From NCBI RefSeq assembly GCF_900112935.1, contig NZ_FONM01000009.1, positions 62,001 through 126,000 of the forward strand: a stretch of 64,000 bases of DNA, written 5' to 3'. Below are positions 19,203-29,396 of this stretch, one piece after another. The DNA comes from Trichococcus pasteurii. GTDB lineage: Bacteria > Bacillota > Bacilli > Lactobacillales > Aerococcaceae. Each line of letters starts with the position of its first letter. Position 1 is the stretch's first letter. The notes under the pieces are model-generated. The model worked only from the letters and a program-made list of their open reading frames with translations. It was not told the DNA's origin and ran no database searches. A program made the translations under genes and the position numbers.

Positions 19203-20603
19203 ATGACCACAGACCCCAGTAATCAGACCTTGCTTTGGCAACTGCTGCTGATTGCGGTATTGACATTGGTGAACGCATTTTTTGCGGCATCCGAAATCGC
19301 ATTTGTTTCATTGAATAAAAATAGGGTGGCGAACCAAGCCATCAAAGGGGATGAAAAAGCGCGCAAAATTTTGGCGCTTTTGGATCATTCCGATGACTTT
19401 TTGGCGACTATCCAAGTTGCCATCACTTTCGCGGGCTTCCTTTCCAGTGCTTCGGCTGCCAATACATTCGCAGCCAAACTCGATCCCTATTTGAGCAATA
19501 TACCAGGAGCGGAACAGGCCGCCATTCTGATCGTGACATTAATGCTCTCCTACATTTCTTTGGTTTTCGGTGAACTGTACCCGAAACAACTCGGTCTGCA
19601 ACGCCCTGAAGAAGTGGCGCGCGCTGGTGCTGGCTTCATCACTGTCGTGCAAAAACTGATGAGGCCCTTCGTTTGGTTCTTGTCTTTTTCAACGAGCGTC
19701 CTTGAAAAAATGACGCCGATCACGTTCACAAGCGGCAACGATATGTTTTCGCGTGAAGAAGTGCGGGAGCTTTTGGAGAAGAGCAGCGATGAAGGGACCA
19801 TCGAACGGATGGAATTCAATATGCTGAAAGGGGTGCTCTCCATGGACAATAAAATGGCCCGGGAGGTGATGGTGCCGAGGACGGACACCTTCATGCTGAA
19901 TGTGAACGATGATGTCGAGGAAAACATAGAGGCCGCCTTGGATTCACCGTATACGCGCATACCCATCTATGAGGATGACAAAGATAATATTATCGGTGTG
20001 CTGCATCTGAAAAATCTGTTGAAGGAATCCAAGAACACGCCGATCGACCAGATCGATCTGCGGAAAATCATGAATGAGCCTCTGTTTGTCCCGGAAACCA
20101 TTCTTACGGATGAGTTGATGTCCTACCTGAAGAAAAGCCATAACCAATTGGCGTTGCTCCATGACGAATACGGAGGCATGGTAGGGATTGTGACCTTGGA
20201 GGACATTTTGGAAGAAATCGTTGGCGATATCGAGGATGAATACGATGAGAGCTATGTGCTGATCGAGCGGATCGGCGATAATGTATACGAAGCCGATGGG
20301 GCTACGCCTTTGCATCGCTTCAATGATTATTTTGGCACGCAACTTGAATCAGCGGATGTCGATACGATCGCCGGTTATCTGTTGACCGAGTTGGGTGAGT
20401 TTCCGGAAGAAAATGAGCAAGCATCCATCGAAGAGAACGGATTGACCATCAAAACGTTGGAGTTCGACAATCGCCGTCTTTTGAAAGTCGGGGTGTCTTA
20501 TATCAATGAGAACGACCGGCCCGCAAAAGAACGTTTCAAAGAGGACGAGGCAGCGGCTGAAGAAACCGCCGATGAAGCGGAAGAAACAGAAGGAAGAGAC
20601 TGA
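19203..20603 (+). CDS. Hemolysin-family CNNM/CorC protein (HlyC/CorC)
   Basis: 466 residues. Domains in order: a DUF21/CNNM membrane domain with four hydrophobic segments (about 10-30, 60-85, 95-120, 130-155); two CBS domains (around 215-345, with REVMVPRTD and YGGMVGIVTLEDILEEIVGDI); and a C-terminal CorC_HlyC PCMH-type domain (about 360-440). Relatives export Mg2+ or act in ion homeostasis; the hemolysin label is historical. The tail is very acidic (EDEAAAEETADEAEE). ATG 19203 has GAAGGAG upstream. Confidence 0.9.
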   Translation: MTTDPSNQTLLWQLLLIAVLTLVNAFFAASEIAFVSLNKNRVANQAIKGDEKARKILALLDHSDDFLATIQVAITFAGFLSSASAANTFAAKLDPYLSNIPGAEQAAILIVTLMLSYISLVFGELYPKQLGLQRPEEVARAGAGFITVVQKLMRPFVWFLSFSTSVLEKMTPITFTSGNDMFSREEVRELLEKSSDEGTIERMEFNMLKGVLSMDNKMAREVMVPRTDTFMLNVNDDVEENIEAALDSPYTRIPIYEDDKDNIIGVLHLKNLLKESKNTPIDQIDLRKIMNEPLFVPETILTDELMSYLKKSHNQLALLHDEYGGMVGIVTLEDILEEIVGDIEDEYDESYVLIERIGDNVYEADGATPLHRFNDYFGTQLESADVDTIAGYLLTELGEFPEENEQASIEENGLTIKTLEFDNRRLLKVGVSYINENDRPAKERFKEDEAAAEETADEAEETEGRD

Positions 20604-21135
20604 ATGATGAGCAGTTTTGCCCGGATCGATAAAAGTCGGTCAGGGGGAGGCTGCTTTTTTGCATGCGGGATAGTATACCTACTGATAACCAACCCGTATT
20701 TTGGGTCCGCATACTGTCGCAAGGGAAATCTTGTGGAATGCTCGGATTTCTTGTATAATAACAAAGGTATTGTCGTGGGTTAGCGTGTGCATATTGCTCA
20801 TGCTATCTTTTTGTGTGATGGAAAGTAGATAATATTTTGAAAACAAAAGTGCATCACCACAGGTGCTTCACGGGTTTGCGAAATGTTTTATCCAATCAAG
20901 AAGTTGGCTAGCTTCACGGGTTAGCCCTTCGGAATTTAGGAAGGAATCCCTTGTCTCTACGAGCCAAGGATACTGTTCGACTAACCTGCTGACGCAGGAA
21001 GTCTCTCAGCAATTGCGCTCTTCGATGCTCAGTCGGCACGATTTCCTAAAATTCATTCAGGGCTGAACGAACCCGTTCCGCTTTTCTTACGTTCACGATG
21101 TCACGATAGAGATATTTGGAAAAAAGGGGAACAAC
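20604..21135. promoter_or_regulatory. prfC: Long prfC leader region with promoter
   Basis: 532 bases without a gene. A good promoter stands at 20731-20759 (TTGTGG, 17-base spacer, TATAAT with TG just before it). Downstream comes repeat copy B (20845-21090), then the prfC ribosome site AAAAGGGG. If this promoter drives prfC, the transcript would carry a structured leader of roughly 370 bases. Confidence 0.5.
20845..21090 (+). repeat. Dispersed hairpin-rich repeat, copy B
   Basis: Starts with AAAAGTGCATCACC (shared in reverse with copy C) and ends with a hairpin GCTGAACG-aacc-CGTTCCGC followed by TTTTCTT, close to the ends of copy A. The core 20910-21050 aligns to 1572-1712; 20949-21011 is identical to 1611-1673 except one base. 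The part of copy A beyond 1714 is absent here. It lies between the promoter and the coding start of prfC. No protein is encoded. Confidence 0.75.
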
Positions 21136-22713
21136 ATGACTCAAACATTAGCAGATAAAGTAAAAGCAAGAAGAACATTTGCCATCATTTCCCATCCGGA
21201 TGCCGGTAAAACGACCATCACGGAGCAGTTGCTGTTGTTCGGGGGCGCAATCCGCCAAGCCGGGACGGTAAAAGGGAAAAAATCAGGCAAATTCGCCAAA
21301 TCGGATTGGATGGATATTGAAAAACAAAGGGGTATTTCGGTAACCAGTTCGGTCATGCAGGTTGATTATGACGGCAAACAGATCAATATTTTGGACACGC
21401 CCGGACATGAGGATTTCTCGGAAGATACGTACCGTACTCTGATGGCTGTGGACAGCGCGGTGATGGTCATCGACAGCGGGAAAGGGATTGAGCCGCAGAC
21501 AAAGAAATTATTCAAAGTCTGCAGTATGCGAGGGATTCCGATCTTCACCTTCATCAATAAATTGGACCGTGATGGCCGCGAGCCGATGGATCTGATAGCG
21601 GAATTGGAAGAAGTATTGGGGATTGATGCTTATCCGATGAACTGGCCGATGGGCATGGGGAAAAATTTGTTGGGTCTCTATGACATCTACAATAATCGCG
21701 TTGAATTGACTCATCCAGAAGAGAATGAAGACAATGATTTTCTGCCGCTGAATGAGGACGGCGAAATCGAAGGCGATTATCAAGTGACGCATTCAACCAT
21801 CTATACCCAAGCGGTTGAAGATGTTCAATTGCTGAAAGAGGCGGGCAACGACTTTTCTGAAGAAGCGATTGCAGCCGGGAAACTGACGCCTGTCTTCTTC
21901 GGATCAGCTTTGACTGGCTTCGGCGTTCAGACATTCCTTGATGCCTTTGTGGATTTTGCTCCGAGCCCAAGTGAGCATGTGACAGTAGCGGACGAGATCG
22001 TTGAACCTACTGACGAAAATTTCACCGGCTTCATCTTCAAGATCCAAGCAAATATGAATCCGGCTCACCGGGACAGGATTGCTTTCGTGCGGGTATGCTC
22101 TGGTGAATTCAAACCCGGAATGGATGTTTTTGTGACCCGTACAGGCAAAAAAATCAAACTGGCGCATACAACGCAGTTCATGGCCGATTCCCGCGAACAA
22201 GTCCAGACGGCAGTAGCAGGGGACATCATCGGACTTTACGATACCGGCAACTTCCAGATCGGCGATACGATCCATGAAGGCAAAAAAGGACTTCAGTTCG
22301 AAGCTTTGCCGCAATTTACACCTGAACTGTTCATGAAAGTCACTCCGAAAAACGTCATGAAACAGAAATCCTTCCATAAAGGTGTGCAACAGCTAGTTCA
22401 AGAAGGGGCGATCCAGTTGTACAAAACCTACCACACAGAAGATTACATTTTGGGTGCGGTCGGTCAATTGCAGTTTGAAGTGTTCCAGTACCGTTTGTTG
22501 CATGAATACAACGCGGAAGTCGAAATGACGCCGATGGGCTCCAAAATTGCGCGATGGATTGATCCGGAAGATTTGGATCCGAATATGTCATCCAGCCGTA
22601 ACTTATTGTGCCGCGACCGTTTCGGCAATCCTGTATTCCTTTTCGAAAACCAATTTGCTATGCGTTGGTTCGAGGACAAGTATCCGGAAGTCAAATTGAC
22701 AGCTTTGCTTTAA
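21136..22713 (+). CDS. prfC: Peptide chain release factor 3
   Basis: 525 residues, full length for RF3, the translational GTPase that recycles RF1/RF2 from the ribosome. G1 is SHPDAGKTT, the switch I block reads [13 protein letters not shown]3 is DTPGHEDFS and G4 is NKLDRD. Domains II and III follow, with the FHKGVQQL and [16 protein letters not shown] blocks. ATG 21136 is preceded by AAAAGGGGAAC. A monocistronic gene with an unusually long leader carrying a repeat element. Confidence 0.96.
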   Translation: MTQTLADKVKARRTFAIISHPDAGKTTITEQLLLFGGAIRQAGTVKGKKSGKFAKSDWMDIEKQRGISVTSSVMQVDYDGKQINILDTPGHEDFSEDTYRTLMAVDSAVMVIDSGKGIEPQTKKLFKVCSMRGIPIFTFINKLDRDGREPMDLIAELEEVLGIDAYPMNWPMGMGKNLLGLYDIYNNRVELTHPEENEDNDFLPLNEDGEIEGDYQVTHSTIYTQAVEDVQLLKEAGNDFSEEAIAAGKLTPVFFGSALTGFGVQTFLDAFVDFAPSPSEHVTVADEIVEPTDENFTGFIFKIQANMNPAHRDRIAFVRVCSGEFKPGMDVFVTRTGKKIKLAHTTQFMADSREQVQTAVAGDIIGLYDTGNFQIGDTIHEGKKGLQFEALPQFTPELFMKVTPKNVMKQKSFHKGVQQLVQEGAIQLYKTYHTEDYILGAVGQLQFEVFQYRLLHEYNAEVEMTPMGSKIARWIDPEDLDPNMSSSRNLLCRDRFGNPVFLFENQFAMRWFEDKYPEVKLTALL

Positions 22714-22736
22714 TTTGAACCATCAAAAAAAAACAA

Positions 22737-22770
22737 AAAACGCACATTGCTGAAAAGCAGTGTGCGTTTT
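22737..22770. terminator. Bidirectional terminator between prfC and the DUF1827 gene
   Basis: CGCACATTGCT-gaaa-AGCAGTGTGCG (22741-22766, one mismatch) flanked by A6 before and T4 after. Confidence 0.85.
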
Positions 22771-22809
22771 GCGTTAAGAAGAGTTTTTTTCGAGTGCAAA
22801 AAATGTCAA

Positions 22810-23085
22810 TCATTTAAGATGAGATAGCTCCACGAAGTTATGGCCAGGCATAACTTCCACATCGTCAACGGTAAGATGCAACAATTTCGTCAGAACAAAG
22901 TCGATTTCGCTTTGCTTCACACGACGGTTTTTGTTGAGGATAATGACATCCTCATGTGTTGCGGCACCGGTAAAGATGACTGTAGTTTGTCCCAAAGAAT
23001 AAACTTTGACAAATTGAGCATCGGTGTTGGCCAATTGCTCACGTACAAGATCAGCGTGGCTATTTGTAACATCGATCAATTTCAT
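22810..23085 (-). CDS. DUF1827 family protein
   Basis: 91 residues, a small soluble alpha/beta protein of unknown function found mainly in Lactobacillales. The N-terminus MKLIDVTNSHADLV and the QSEIDFVLTKLL helix match the family as I know it. No catalytic motif or membrane segment is visible. ATG (23083-23085) has TAGGGGTG upstream on the minus strand. It lies downstream of clpE in the same direction (161-base gap), an arrangement I recall from enterococci. A role in Clp-dependent stress handling is only guilt by association. Confidence 0.78.
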   Translation of the reverse strand: MKLIDVTNSHADLVREQLANTDAQFVKVYSLGQTTVIFTGAATHEDVIILNKNRRVKQSEIDFVLTKLLHLTVDDVEVMPGHNFVELSHLK

Positions 23086-23246
23086 GGACGAACACCCCTA
23101 ACTTAGGTTGGCTGTTTATAGAATAATTATATAACAACTGTTAATTTATTTAAAGAGTAAACAAACAAATGAATAATTTTCATGGCCTTTCAAAGGAGAA
23201 AGGCAAGAGCCGCTTCTTGGACTCTTGCCTTTTGCGAAATCGTTTC

Positions 23247-25451
23247 TTATTCAGATGCCGTTGTTTCTGTGCGTTCGACTTTGCTTACGACCATCAGGTT
23301 GCCTTCTTCGTCCGCATCGACAAACAAATCTTTGATTTTCGGATTATCCAAGTAGAATTCGGCTACTTGGTCCTCGATCTGATCCTGAATGACGCGGCGC
23401 AGCGGGCGTGCGCCCATGCTTGGGTCATATCCCAGATCGATAAGTCGATCTTTTGCTTTCTGTGAGACGGTAACGCTGATTTCCTTATCCTTCAACAATT
23501 CGTTGACGTCATCCAACATCAGTGTGACGATGCTGCTCAAATTTTCTTTGGACAGCTGGTTGAATTCGACGATCGCATCGAAGCGGTTGATGAATTCAGG
23601 CTTGAAATAATCGCTCAAGCGGTTCAGGATGGAATGCGTCTTGCCTTTCATGGCTGCGCCGAATCCTACACTTGCTTCCTGGACGCCTGTGCCGGCATTG
23701 CTGGTCATGATGATGATGGTGTCTTTGAAGCTGACGGTCCTGCCTTGGGAGTCCGTCAGGCGACCGTCGTCAAGAATCTGCAGGAAGAGATGCATAACAT
23801 CCGGATGGGCTTTTTCGACTTCATCCAACAGTAAAATGCTGTACGGGCTGCGGCGGACGCGCTCGGTCAATTGGCCGGCTTCGTCATAGCCGATGTACCC
23901 AGGAGGCGAACCGATCAATTTGGAGACGGCATGTTTTTCCATGTATTCGCTCATATCGAAGCGGATGATCGCGTCTTCGGTTCCGAACATTTCGATCGCC
24001 AACTGTTTGGCCAATTCGGTCTTGCCGACACCGGTAGGTCCCACGAACAGGAAAGAACCGATCGGACGGTTTTTGCGGCTTAATCCGATCCGGTTTCTGC
24101 GGATTGCTTTGGATACTTTGTCGATGGCTTCGTCCTGACCGATGACATTTTTCTTCAGATCGGCATCAAGGTTCTTCAATTGCGTCTGTTCTTTTTCAAG
24201 CAACTCACCGACCGGGATATTTGTTTTGATCTCAATGATCTTTTGGATATCCTGTTCCGTTACGACGGGATCGCCATCAGCTGGGGCCGGATTCTGTTTC
24301 ATCTTAGTCAGATTTGTGATCTGATCGCGATAGTAGGCAGCTTTTTCGTAATCCTCAGCATGCAGGGCGGCTTGCTTTTCCTTTTCGGCCGTTTCGATGC
24401 GTTCCTCGATCTGTTTCGGATCGATGGCTTTGATGGTCAGGTTCTTTTTGGATCCGGACTCATCAAGCAGATCGATGGCCTTGTCGGGAAGGAAACGATC
24501 CTGGATATAGCGGTGCGACAATTTGACTGCCGCTTCCAGTGCCTTGTCCGTAAATTTGACATGGTGGTAATCTTCGTACTTCGGCCGGATGCCTTGGAGA
24601 ATGATCAACGTCTGTTCAGGTGTCGGTTCATTCACGCGCACGGGCTGGAATCGGCGTTCCAATGCAGGGTCTTTCTCGATTCTGCGGTACTCATTCAGCG
24701 TTGTGGCGCCGACCAATTGCAGTTCGCCTCTCGCGAGGGCAGGCTTCAGGATGTTGCCTGCATCCATGCTTCCCTCAGCATTTCCTGCGCCAACGATTTC
24801 GTGGATTTCATCGATGAAGAGGATGATCTGTTTGTTCGCCCGGATTTCATCCATCAGCTTCTGCATCCGTTCTTCGAATTGGCCGCGGATGCCGGTTCCT
24901 TGAACGAGCGAGACGACGTCCAAACGGATTACTTCTTTTTCCAGTAATTTCTGAGGGACATCTCCGTCCACGATTTTTTGAGCAAGGCCTTCCACTACGG
25001 CTGTTTTACCGACGCCGGCTTCCCCAGTGAGCACAGGGTTGTTTTTCGTGCGGCGATTCAGGATTTCGATGACGCGTGCGATTTCGCTGTCCCTTCCGAT
25101 GACAGGGTCGATACCGCCATCGCGGGCCAATTGCGTCAAGTTGATGCCGTATTCGTCCAGCAAGCCGCCTTTGCCGCCGCCTTTGCCTCCGCGGGCAGCT
25201 TCCGGGGCAGGAGGCTGTTGATAATTCTGTTCTTGGTTCTGCTGCATTTGTTTGAAGAAGGAATCCAGATTACCGAAAGAAAATGGGTCCACTGGGCCTT
25301 GGGATCTTGGATTCGGATTGTTTTGTTGCGATTGAGCGGCTTTGAACTCTTGGTAGCAGCTCTGGCATAAGTCGATTTGGCGTCTTTGTCCATTCACGCT
25401 GGCATACAGATGAATGGAGGCTTGGTTTTTTCCGCAATGTTGACAAAGCAT
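23247..25451 (-). CDS. clpE: ATP-dependent Clp protease ATP-binding subunit ClpE
   Basis: 734 residues, a HSP100 unfoldase that works with ClpP on heat- and misfolding-damaged proteins. The diagnostic N-terminal zinc finger (C3, C6, C29, C32) separates ClpE from ClpC. Two AAA+ modules follow, with Walker A motifs GEAGVGKT and GPTGVGKT, a UVR-like coiled segment ([16 protein letters not shown]) between them, and the D2-small domain at the end. The start MLCQHCG at 25451 is preferred over 25478: a GAAAGGAAG site is 6 bases upstream and the finger must be N-terminal. The promoter carries CtsR-type operators, so the gene is expected to be repressed by CtsR until heat shock. Confidence 0.96.
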   Translation of the reverse strand: MLCQHCGKNQASIHLYASVNGQRRQIDLCQSCYQEFKAAQSQQNNPNPRSQGPVDPFSFGNLDSFFKQMQQNQEQNYQQPPAPEAARGGKGGGKGGLLDEYGINLTQLARDGGIDPVIGRDSEIARVIEILNRRTKNNPVLTGEAGVGKTAVVEGLAQKIVDGDVPQKLLEKEVIRLDVVSLVQGTGIRGQFEERMQKLMDEIRANKQIILFIDEIHEIVGAGNAEGSMDAGNILKPALARGELQLVGATTLNEYRRIEKDPALERRFQPVRVNEPTPEQTLIILQGIRPKYEDYHHVKFTDKALEAAVKLSHRYIQDRFLPDKAIDLLDESGSKKNLTIKAIDPKQIEERIETAEKEKQAALHAEDYEKAAYYRDQITNLTKMKQNPAPADGDPVVTEQDIQKIIEIKTNIPVGELLEKEQTQLKNLDADLKKNVIGQDEAIDKVSKAIRRNRIGLSRKNRPIGSFLFVGPTGVGKTELAKQLAIEMFGTEDAIIRFDMSEYMEKHAVSKLIGSPPGYIGYDEAGQLTERVRRSPYSILLLDEVEKAHPDVMHLFLQILDDGRLTDSQGRTVSFKDTIIIMTSNAGTGVQEASVGFGAAMKGKTHSILNRLSDYFKPEFINRFDAIVEFNQLSKENLSSIVTLMLDDVNELLKDKEISVTVSQKAKDRLIDLGYDPSMGARPLRRVIQDQIEDQVAEFYLDNPKIKDLFVDADEEGNLMVVSKVERTETTASE

Positions 25452-25847
25452 GGCAATCTTCCTTTCTATATGGATCATAGCTACATGTATATTATAGTAG
25501 TAACGGCTAAGGAATACTCGCGAGAAGGTTTACTGACCAACTCTGACCTTATGGACCCATTATACATTGACCTATTTTGACTTTCAAGAGGTTTGACTTG
25601 GAATGAGGCAAAATTTTTATTCCGGGACGGTATCCAGCCAAATGGAAGGTTGTATTAAATTAGTGGCATTTCAACAATTATGACAAAAATTTGAACGAAT
25701 CTATTTAAAACAGTTGTAGTATAAAGCGAAAAATGTTAATCTTATTTAATGAAAGGGTTATTTTTAATTCGTTTTTCCATTTTTCTGTTATAATGGAAAC
25801 GTATCAAAAGTACCTTAAATAAATACATCTCAAAGGGGTTTATGACT
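25452..25847. promoter_or_regulatory. Divergent clpE / ptsHI control region
   Basis: 396 bases without a gene. The left part is the clpE promoter and leader. The right part holds a plus-strand TATAAT (25789-25794) for ptsH with a poor -35. Just downstream lies ATGGAAACGTATCAA (25793-25807), which fits the CcpA cre consensus except for one position near its end. The middle (about 25600-25770) is AT-rich with no other recognised site. Confidence 0.5.
25532..25587 (-). promoter_or_regulatory. clpE: clpE promoter with two CtsR-type operators
   Basis: On the minus strand a near-consensus promoter reads TTGAAA (25582-25587), a 17-base spacer, TATAAT (25559-25564). The spacer is filled by AGTCAAA-ATA-GGTCAAT (25566-25582), matching the CtsR tandem heptad with a 3-base gap. 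A second, more degenerate tandem site GGTCAGA-GTT-GGTCAGT lies at 25532-25548, downstream of the start point. Binding at either site would block polymerase. Confidence 0.85.
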
Positions 25848-26114
25848 ATGGAAAGAAAAGAATATCACGTAATCGCAGAAACAGGGATTCACGCACGTCC
25901 AGCAACTTTATTGGTGCAAACTGCAAGCAAATTCAATTCTGATATTAATTTAGAATACAAAGGTAAATCTGTTAACTTAAAATCAATCATGGGTGTAATG
26001 TCATTAGGCGTAGGCCAAGGCGCTGATGTTGTCATCACTGCAGAAGGTCCGGACGAAGCTGACGCTATGGCTGGAATCACTGAAACAATGGTAAAAGAAG
26101 GGCTAGCAGAGTAA
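25848..26114 (+). CDS. ptsH: Phosphocarrier protein HPr
   Basis: 88 residues. HPr takes phosphate from enzyme I at H15 (TGIHARPAT) and passes it to sugar-specific EIIA proteins. S46 (LKSIMG) is the HPr kinase site that makes the CcpA corepressor. Both residues are present. Two ATGs (25842, 25848) stand near AAAGGGG; 25848 has 9-base spacing and gives the family start MERKEYHV. The ptsI ATG follows 1 base after the stop, so the two are coupled. Confidence 0.97.
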   Translation: MERKEYHVIAETGIHARPATLLVQTASKFNSDINLEYKGKSVNLKSIMGVMSLGVGQGADVVITAEGPDEADAMAGITETMVKEGLAE

Positions 26115-26115
26115 T

Positions 26116-27846
26116 ATGAAAAACCACTTACAAGGAATAGCAGCTAGTGATGGTATTGCAATTGCGAAAGCATATTTGCTTACTGAGCCGGATCTGTCCT
26201 TTGAGAAGCGTAAAGTGGAAGATTCAGAAGGCGAAGTTGCTCGCCTTTTGGAAAGCTTTGAAACCGCTAAATCAGAGGTAAGTGCAATCAGAGACAAAGC
26301 GGCAGTATCACTTGGCGAAGAAGAAGCACAAGTTTTTGATGCACATTTAATGGTATTATCCGATCCAGAAATGATCGGATCAATGAACGCCAACATTCGT
26401 GACAACGGTGTCAATGCTGAATCAGCACTTTCTGATGTTGCCGGCATGTTCATCGGTATGTTCGAAGCGATGGAAGACAACCCATACATGCAAGAGCGCG
26501 CAGCGGATATCCGCGACGTTACGGAGCGTGTATTGAGCCACTTGTTGGGCGTCAAAATCCCTAACCCATCGACAATCACAGAAGAAGTGATCGTCGTTGC
26601 CAAAGATTTGACTCCTAGTGACACTGCTCAATTGAACCGTGATTTTGTAAAAGGATTCGTTACCGATATCGGTGGACGCACATCCCACAGCGCAATCATG
26701 GCTCGCTCTTTGGAAATTCCTGCAATCGTAGGTTCAAAAGAGATCACACAAATCGTCAAAGACGGCGATATCATCATTTTGGATGGTTTGGACGGCGACG
26801 TCTACATCAACCCTGATGAAGAGACATTAGCTGCATACAAAAAGAAAGCTGAAGAGTTTTCTGCTATGCAAGCGGAATGGCACAAACTGAAGAATGCAGA
26901 TACAGTGACTGCAGACGGTAAACATATCGAATTGGCAGCCAACATCGGAACGCCTAAAGATTTGGACGGCGTTATCGCTAACGGCGCTGAAGCGGTAGGT
27001 CTGTACCGTACTGAATTTCTGTACATGGATTCTTCGGACTTCCCGACAGAAGATGAGCAATTCGATGCTTATAAAGCTGTTTTGGAAGGCATGGAAGGCA
27101 AACCTGTCGTTGTTCGTACAATGGACATCGGTGGGGACAAAGAACTGCCTTACTTGGAATTGCCGAAAGAAATGAACCCATTCTTGGGTTACCGTGCAAT
27201 CCGTATTTGTTTGGCTGAGCCAGAGATGTTCCGTACACAATTGCGTGCATTGTTGCGTGCTTCCGTTTACGGTAAATTACGCATCATGTTCCCGATGATT
27301 TCAACTCTGAACGAATTCAGAGCAGCAAAAGCGATGTTGGATGAAGAAAAAGCGAATCTATTGGCCGATGGCGTAGAAGTTGCTGATGATATCCAAGTAG
27401 GTATCATGATCGAAATCCCGGCAGCTGCTGTATTAGCTCATCAATTCGCTAAAGAAGTAGATTTCTTCAGTATCGGAACAAATGACTTGATCCAATACAC
27501 AATGGCGGCAGACCGCATGAACCAACAAGTTTCTTACTTGTATCAACCATACAACCCAGCTATCCTTACGCTGATCAAGCATGTTATCGATGCTTCTCAT
27601 GCTGAAGGCAAATGGACTGGCATGTGTGGCGAGATGGCCGGTGACCAAACAGCGGTTCCGTTGTTGGTAGGTCTTGGTTTGGATGAGTTCTCCATGAGCG
27701 CATCCAGCGTCCTGAAAACACGCAGCTTGATGAAACGTCTGGATTCCAAAGAAATGGAAACATTAGCGGACAAAGCGATCAATGAATGCACGACTGTCGA
27801 AGAAGTTATTGCATTAGTTGAAGAAATGAAAGCTAAGTTAGTTTAA
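26116..27846 (+). CDS. ptsI: Phosphoenolpyruvate-protein phosphotransferase (enzyme I)
   Basis: 576 residues, full length. It autophosphorylates from PEP and donates to HPr. The active histidine H191 lies in [18 protein letters not shown]. The PEP-binding barrel shows [35 protein letters not shown] and the proton-donor cysteine in [10 protein letters not shown] tight operon with ptsH and a strong terminator. Base composition and codons (A/T-ending) fit a highly expressed gene. Confidence 0.97.
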   Translation: MKNHLQGIAASDGIAIAKAYLLTEPDLSFEKRKVEDSEGEVARLLESFETAKSEVSAIRDKAAVSLGEEEAQVFDAHLMVLSDPEMIGSMNANIRDNGVNAESALSDVAGMFIGMFEAMEDNPYMQERAADIRDVTERVLSHLLGVKIPNPSTITEEVIVVAKDLTPSDTAQLNRDFVKGFVTDIGGRTSHSAIMARSLEIPAIVGSKEITQIVKDGDIIILDGLDGDVYINPDEETLAAYKKKAEEFSAMQAEWHKLKNADTVTADGKHIELAANIGTPKDLDGVIANGAEAVGLYRTEFLYMDSSDFPTEDEQFDAYKAVLEGMEGKPVVVRTMDIGGDKELPYLELPKEMNPFLGYRAIRICLAEPEMFRTQLRALLRASVYGKLRIMFPMISTLNEFRAAKAMLDEEKANLLADGVEVADDIQVGIMIEIPAAAVLAHQFAKEVDFFSIGTNDLIQYTMAADRMNQQVSYLYQPYNPAILTLIKHVIDASHAEGKWTGMCGEMAGDQTAVPLLVGLGLDEFSMSASSVLKTRSLMKRLDSKEMETLADKAINECTTVEEVIALVEEMKAKLV

Positions 27847-27861
27847 GCCGATTCAGGCACA

Positions 27862-27896
27862 AAAGACCGGGCATGCTTGCATGCCTGGTCTTTTTG
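27862..27896 (+). terminator. Intrinsic terminator of ptsHI
   Basis: AAAGACC-GGGCATGC pairs with GCATGCC-TGGTCTTT, followed by T5. Confidence 0.88.
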
Positions 27897-28071
27897 CGTG
27901 CCTGCGATTTCAAGCCAATTATGATTGCAGACCCCTATATTTGTGGAAGCCGCTTCGTGAAAATATATTTTGAAAGTAGGTCTGCGGGATGAGTGACAAA
28001 TATCAGAATGTTCTATATACTGGATATGTTGAGCAATTATAAATTTAATGGGATTTTTTCGAGGTGAAGTC

Positions 28072-29277
28072 ATGAGAATAGGCATGTTTACAGATTCGTA
28101 TTTTCCTCAAGTGAGCGGGGTGTCAACATCAATCCGCACTTTGAAAGAGGAATTGGAGGCAGAAGGTCATGAGGTCATCATTTTTACCACCACTGACCCA
28201 AAAGCTGATGAAGATGAAAAAAATATAATCCGTTTGACCAGTATCCCGTTCTTATCTTTCAAAGATCGCAGGATTGCGGTCAAAGGAATGAACAAAGCGC
28301 TGAAGGAAGCGAAGAAACAGAAGATAGATATTGTGCATACACATACGGAGTTCAGCTTGGGGTTGACGGGCAAATTTGTCGGTTATATGTTGCAGATTCC
28401 GACAGTGCACACCTACCACACCATGTACGAAAAATATCTGCATTACATCGCTAACGGAAGAGTGGTGAAGCCCAAAGCGGTAAAAATTGCTTCCCGCTAC
28501 TTCTGCAACCGAACGATGGGCATCATTGCTCCGAGTCAGCAAATGAAAGAGAAATTGGCCTCCTACAACATCTATAAGGAAATTCGCGTCATCCCAACGG
28601 GTGTTCAGATACCGGATCGGATTGACGGCATCAAAGCCAAGAAACGCGAAGAATTGGGCATTTCGGATTCCGAACTGGTGTTGCTCTCCCTGAGCAGGCT
28701 GTCCTCGGAAAAAAACCTGGATAAACTCGTTCATGCTTTCCCTGAGGTCGTGGAAGCCTACCCGTCCGCGAAGCTTATTTTCGTGGGTGACGGACCGATG
28801 CGCCACGAGTTGGAGACGCTGGTGTCGGAAATGGGCTTGGCCGGAAACGTCATTTTTGTCGGAGAAGTCAGAAATGAAGATGTGAGCGAATATTATCAGA
28901 TGGCAGACATTTATATCAATGCTTCAGACTCGGAAACGCAAGGCTTGACTTATCTGGAATCGATTGTTAACGGGTGTCCAGTCATCGCTAAACGGAATGA
29001 CTACTTATCCGGTCTGATTAAAGAAGACAGCCTGGGGATGTTGTTCGACGAGGATGGCAAAATCGGCAAGACCATCATCGCCTATGCGGATTTTTATCAC
29101 AGCTCGGATGTTGCGACAAATCAAGAAGTATGGGATGGGCTGATGCAGGAAATTTCATCAAAAACGTTTGCGGAGGCAGTATTGAGCTATTATCAAACAA
29201 GTATCGACATTTATGAATCGCAGCCGCGCGAAGAAGTGAAATTGAGAGTGAATCTCTTGGAAAAAATCAAACGTTGA
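28072..29277 (+). CDS. GT4 glycosyltransferase, likely 1,2-diacylglycerol 3-glucosyltransferase (LafA/BgsB type)
   Basis: 401 residues, GT-B fold. The N-terminal signature MRIGMFTDSYFPQVSGVSTSIRT and the HTHTEFSLG block match the enzyme that puts the first glucose on diacylglycerol for the lipoteichoic acid anchor (LafA in Listeria, BgsB in enterococci). The donor domain has LLSLSRLSSEKNLDKL and the GT4 ExxxxxxxE motif in SETQGLTYLESI. ATG 28072 follows GAGGTGAAG. In Listeria and enterococci the second enzyme gene is adjacent; here the likely partner is at 43.3 kb. Identification to the reaction level is by recollected family similarity. Confidence 0.82.
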   Translation: MRIGMFTDSYFPQVSGVSTSIRTLKEELEAEGHEVIIFTTTDPKADEDEKNIIRLTSIPFLSFKDRRIAVKGMNKALKEAKKQKIDIVHTHTEFSLGLTGKFVGYMLQIPTVHTYHTMYEKYLHYIANGRVVKPKAVKIASRYFCNRTMGIIAPSQQMKEKLASYNIYKEIRVIPTGVQIPDRIDGIKAKKREELGISDSELVLLSLSRLSSEKNLDKLVHAFPEVVEAYPSAKLIFVGDGPMRHELETLVSEMGLAGNVIFVGEVRNEDVSEYYQMADIYINASDSETQGLTYLESIVNGCPVIAKRNDYLSGLIKEDSLGMLFDEDGKIGKTIIAYADFYHSSDVATNQEVWDGLMQEISSKTFAEAVLSYYQTSIDIYESQPREEVKLRVNLLEKIKR

Positions 29278-29285
29278 GCTTGAAT

Positions 29286-29331
29286 GCCGGGGAACAGATT
29301 GCTTGGATAATCTGTTCCCCGGCGCTTTTTT
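29286..29331 (+). terminator. Intrinsic terminator after the glucosyltransferase
   Basis: GCCGGGGAACAGATT pairs perfectly with AATCTGTTCCCCGGC, then GCT6. Confidence 0.9.
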
Positions 29332-29396
29332 GTTTTTATCTGTGTAATACGTACGGTATACTGTTAACATAGCTTTTGGAAGGGGCGGATTTATAA

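Noticed and set aside
24180-24947. 255-residue plus-strand open frame
   Set aside because: Antisense to clpE; low-complexity composition expected of the complementary strand.
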